Source: CAVPEW01 sp050247895
Lineage (GTDB): Bacteria > Actinomycetota > Acidimicrobiia > Acidimicrobiales > VFJN01
Reading direction: 5' to 3'
DNA: 16,041 nucleotides
NCBI GenBank assembly: GCA_050247895.1
Contig: JBFWTJ010000057.1
Coordinates: 1-16,041, forward strand
The position numbers and the translations under genes are program-made. Each line of letters opens with the position of its first letter. Positions within the stretch are counted from its first letter, which is position 1. The notes beneath the pieces are model-generated. The model did no database searches and was not told where the DNA came from. It saw nothing but the letters and a program-made list of their open reading frames with translations. Shown in pieces: positions 14,175-16,041 of the stretch.

Positions 14175-16041
14175 CCACGGTCCTGGCCGCCGAGGGCGGC
14201 TACCAGGAGTTCGTACTCAAGGGGGGTGAGTGGGCGATCCTGGGCTTCTCGGCCCTGGCCGCCCTCCTCGCGATCGCCGTCGGCTTCAGCCTCATGCGAG
14301 GCGTCCTGGCGGCCGATCAAGGCACCCCCAAGATGATCGAGATCGCGGTGGCGATCCAGGAAGGCGCCTGGGCGTACCTCAAGCGCCAGTTCCGCACCGT
14401 CGGGCTGATCCTCATCCCGCTGGCGGTCATCGTGTTCATCACCTCGACCGAGGTGCTCAAGCCGGACGGCGACACGGCCCTCTCCTTCGCCGAGTCCGGG
14501 CTGTTCCGCACGTTGGCCTTCGTCGTCGGGTGCTTCATGTCGGGCCTGACCGGCTACATCGGCATGACCCTGGCCACCCGGGGCAACGTCCGCACCGCGG
14601 CGGCGGCCAAGCGGAACTCGCTGCCCGACGCCCTGAAGGTGGCGTTCCGCACCGGCGGCATCGCCGGCATGTTCACCGTGGGCCTGGGCCTGCTGGGCGC
14701 CACGATCATCATCGTCCTGTTCCAGAACACCAGCTCGGCCATCCTGGTCGGCTTCGGCTTCGGCGGCTCGCTGCTGGCCCTGTTCCTGCGGGTCGGCGGC
14801 GGCATCTTCACCAAGGCCGCCGACGTGGGCGCCGACCTGGTCGGCAAGGTCGAGGCCGGGATCCCCGAGGACGACCCCCGCAACCCGGCCACCATCGCCG
14901 ACAACGTGGGCGACAACGTGGGCGACTGCGCCGGCATGGCCGCCGACCTGTTCGAGTCCTACGAGGTCACCCTGGTCGCCTCGATCATCCTGGGCGTGGC
15001 CGGCTTCTCGGCCGTGGGCGCCAACCCGGCCCTGGGCCTGGTCTTCCCGCTGGCCGCCCGGGCCATCGGCGTGATCGCGTCGATCGCCGGCGTGTACGCC
15101 GTGAAGGCCAAGCCGGGCGAGACCGACGCCCTCAAGCCCATCAACCGGGGCTTCCTCACCGCCGGGCTCATCACGGTGGTGGGCGTGGGCCTGGTCGGCC
15201 TGCTCTACGTGGGCGACGGCGTGCAGGGCTCCGGCGAGGCGACCCTGTCCAACGTCGGCCTGCGCTGCGTCGGCGCGGTGGTCATCGGCCTGGTGCTGGC
15301 CCAGGCGGTCAGCCGGCTGACCGAGTACTTCACCGCCACCCACTACTCGCCGGTCAAGGAGATCGCCGAGTCGGCCCGCACCGGCCCGGCCACCGTCGTG
15401 CTCTCGGGCACCTCGGCCGGCCTGGAGTCGTCGGTCTACGCCATCATCGCCATCGCCATCTCGCTGGGCATCTCGCTCGGCCTGGGCGGCGGCAACCTCC
15501 AGTTCTCGCTCTACCTGGTGGCCCTGACCGGCATGGGCATGCTGGCCACGACCGGCGTGATCGTGTCCGAGGACACCTTCGGCCCGGTGTCGGACAACGC
15601 GGCGGGCATCGCCGAGATGTCGGGCGAGTTCCAGGGCGAGCCCGAGCGGATCATGGTGAGCCTCGACGCGGTGGGCAACACCACCAAGGCCGTCACCAAG
15701 GGCTTCGCCATCGGCTCGGCCGTCATCGCCTCGGTGGCCCTGTTCGCCAGCTTCATCGAGACCGCGGGCCAGGAGATCCTCCCGGCGAACCTGGTCGAGA
15801 CGCTGAACGAGACCCCGCGGGGCATCTTCGACGCCCTGCCCATCAACGTGGCCGACCCGAAGGTCTTCATCGGCCTGCTGATCGGCGGCGCGGTGCCGTT
15901 CCTGTTCTCGGCCCTGTCGATCCGTGCCGTGGGCCGGTCGGCCGGCGTGGTGGTCCAGGAGGTCCGCCGCCAGTTCGCCGACGGCAAGATCATGTCGGGC
16001 GAGAAGCGGCCCGACTACGGCCCGGTCATCGACATCTGCAC
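14171..16041 (+). CDS. hppA: Membrane-bound proton-translocating pyrophosphatase (3' end outside window)
   Basis: The frame is open from ATG 14171 to the window end, giving 623 residues of a family of roughly 700-800. The enzyme hydrolyses pyrophosphate with Mg2+ and pumps protons across the membrane. Many hydrophobic segments are present. The pyrophosphate-binding signature GGGIFTKAADVGADLVGKVE lies at residues 209-228, followed by the acidic cluster DNVGDNVGDC (244-253). In GNTTKAVT, Lys506 and Thr509 occupy the two positions that define K+-independent proton pumps (K+-dependent enzymes have Ala at the first). Further conserved blocks include SEDTFGPVSDNAAGIAEM, FIGLLIGGAVPFLFSAL and RPDYGPVIDIC at the edge. 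AGAGGAA upstream is a fair ribosome site. The ATGA overlap with the DtxR-family gene indicates co-transcription and coupled translation. It would supply proton motive force from biosynthetic pyrophosphate. Confidence 0.95.
   Translation, partial: MTTVLAAEGGYQEFVLKGGEWAILGFSALAALLAIAVGFSLMRGVLAADQGTPKMIEIAVAIQEGAWAYLKRQFRTVGLILIPLAVIVFITSTEVLKPDGDTALSFAESGLFRTLAFVVGCFMSGLTGYIGMTLATRGNVRTAAAAKRNSLPDALKVAFRTGGIAGMFTVGLGLLGATIIIVLFQNTSSAILVGFGFGGSLLALFLRVGGGIFTKAADVGADLVGKVEAGIPEDDPRNPATIADNVGDNVGDCAGMAADLFESYEVTLVASIILGVAGFSAVGANPALGLVFPLAARAIGVIASIAGVYAVKAKPGETDALKPINRGFLTAGLITVVGVGLVGLLYVGDGVQGSGEATLSNVGLRCVGAVVIGLVLAQAVSRLTEYFTATHYSPVKEIAESARTGPATVVLSGTSAGLESSVYAIIAIAISLGISLGLGGGNLQFSLYLVALTGMGMLATTGVIVSEDTFGPVSDNAAGIAEMSGEFQGEPERIMVSLDAVGNTTKAVTKGFAIGSAVIASVALFASFIETAGQEILPANLVETLNETPRGIFDALPINVADPKVFIGLLIGGAVPFLFSALSIRAVGRSAGVVVQEVRRQFADGKIMSGEKRPDYGPVIDIC

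Noticed and set aside
14078..15343. Minus-strand open frame of 421 codons opposite the DtxR-family gene end and hppA
   Set aside because: Gly/His/Asp/Gln-rich shadow of the conserved pyrophosphatase coding sequence with no domain of its own.

Overview
The window looks like chromosomal DNA of a very G+C-rich actinobacterium. The bases are about three quarters G+C by eye, codons strongly prefer G/C at the third position, GTG starts are common, and several genes seem to have leaderless starts preceded by a TANNNT box. An Acidimicrobiia-like lineage is possible, but that is inference. Both edge genes run off the window: a glutamine synthetase relative on the left and a membrane pyrophosphatase on the right. 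There are no RNA genes, CRISPR arrays, insertion sequences or phage genes that I can see.

Region 1 (1-8176, all plus strand) reads as a catabolism and uptake block. It holds the C-terminal part of a GlnT/GmaS-type glutamine synthetase-like ligase, an aldo/keto reductase, a VanA/DdmC-type Rieske oxygenase, and a complete branched-chain-amino-acid-type (Liv/HAAT) ABC importer in the order livM, livG, livF, livH, substrate-binding lipoprotein. The importer genes overlap by 4, 7 and 4 bases and then have an 18-base gap, so they form a tight operon. A good sigma-70-like promoter with repeats around it sits before the Rieske gene. Two hairpins lie between that gene and livM. The simplest joint reading is import and oxidative or ligase-based processing of a small nitrogen-containing or aromatic compound. 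The substrate cannot be read from the sequence.

Region 2 (8187-12116) holds a minus-strand nitronate monooxygenase-family flavoprotein, a divergently transcribed plus-strand ABC exporter half-transporter, and a minus-strand endonuclease IV that converges on the exporter. Hairpins sit at both convergent junctions. The two minus-strand genes share a 13-base motif containing TAGGGT just before GTG starts, which fits leaderless promoters.

Region 3 (12117-16041, plus strand) holds a secreted dienelactone-hydrolase-like alpha/beta hydrolase, a strong hairpin terminator, a perfect 19-base palindrome, and a DtxR/MntR-family metalloregulator whose stop codon overlaps (ATGA) the start of a K+-independent-type H+-translocating pyrophosphatase. 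The regulator-pyrophosphatase coupling, the palindrome and an altered metal-binding position in the regulator are the most unusual points of the window. I found no clear candidate for an entirely new defence or mobile system.
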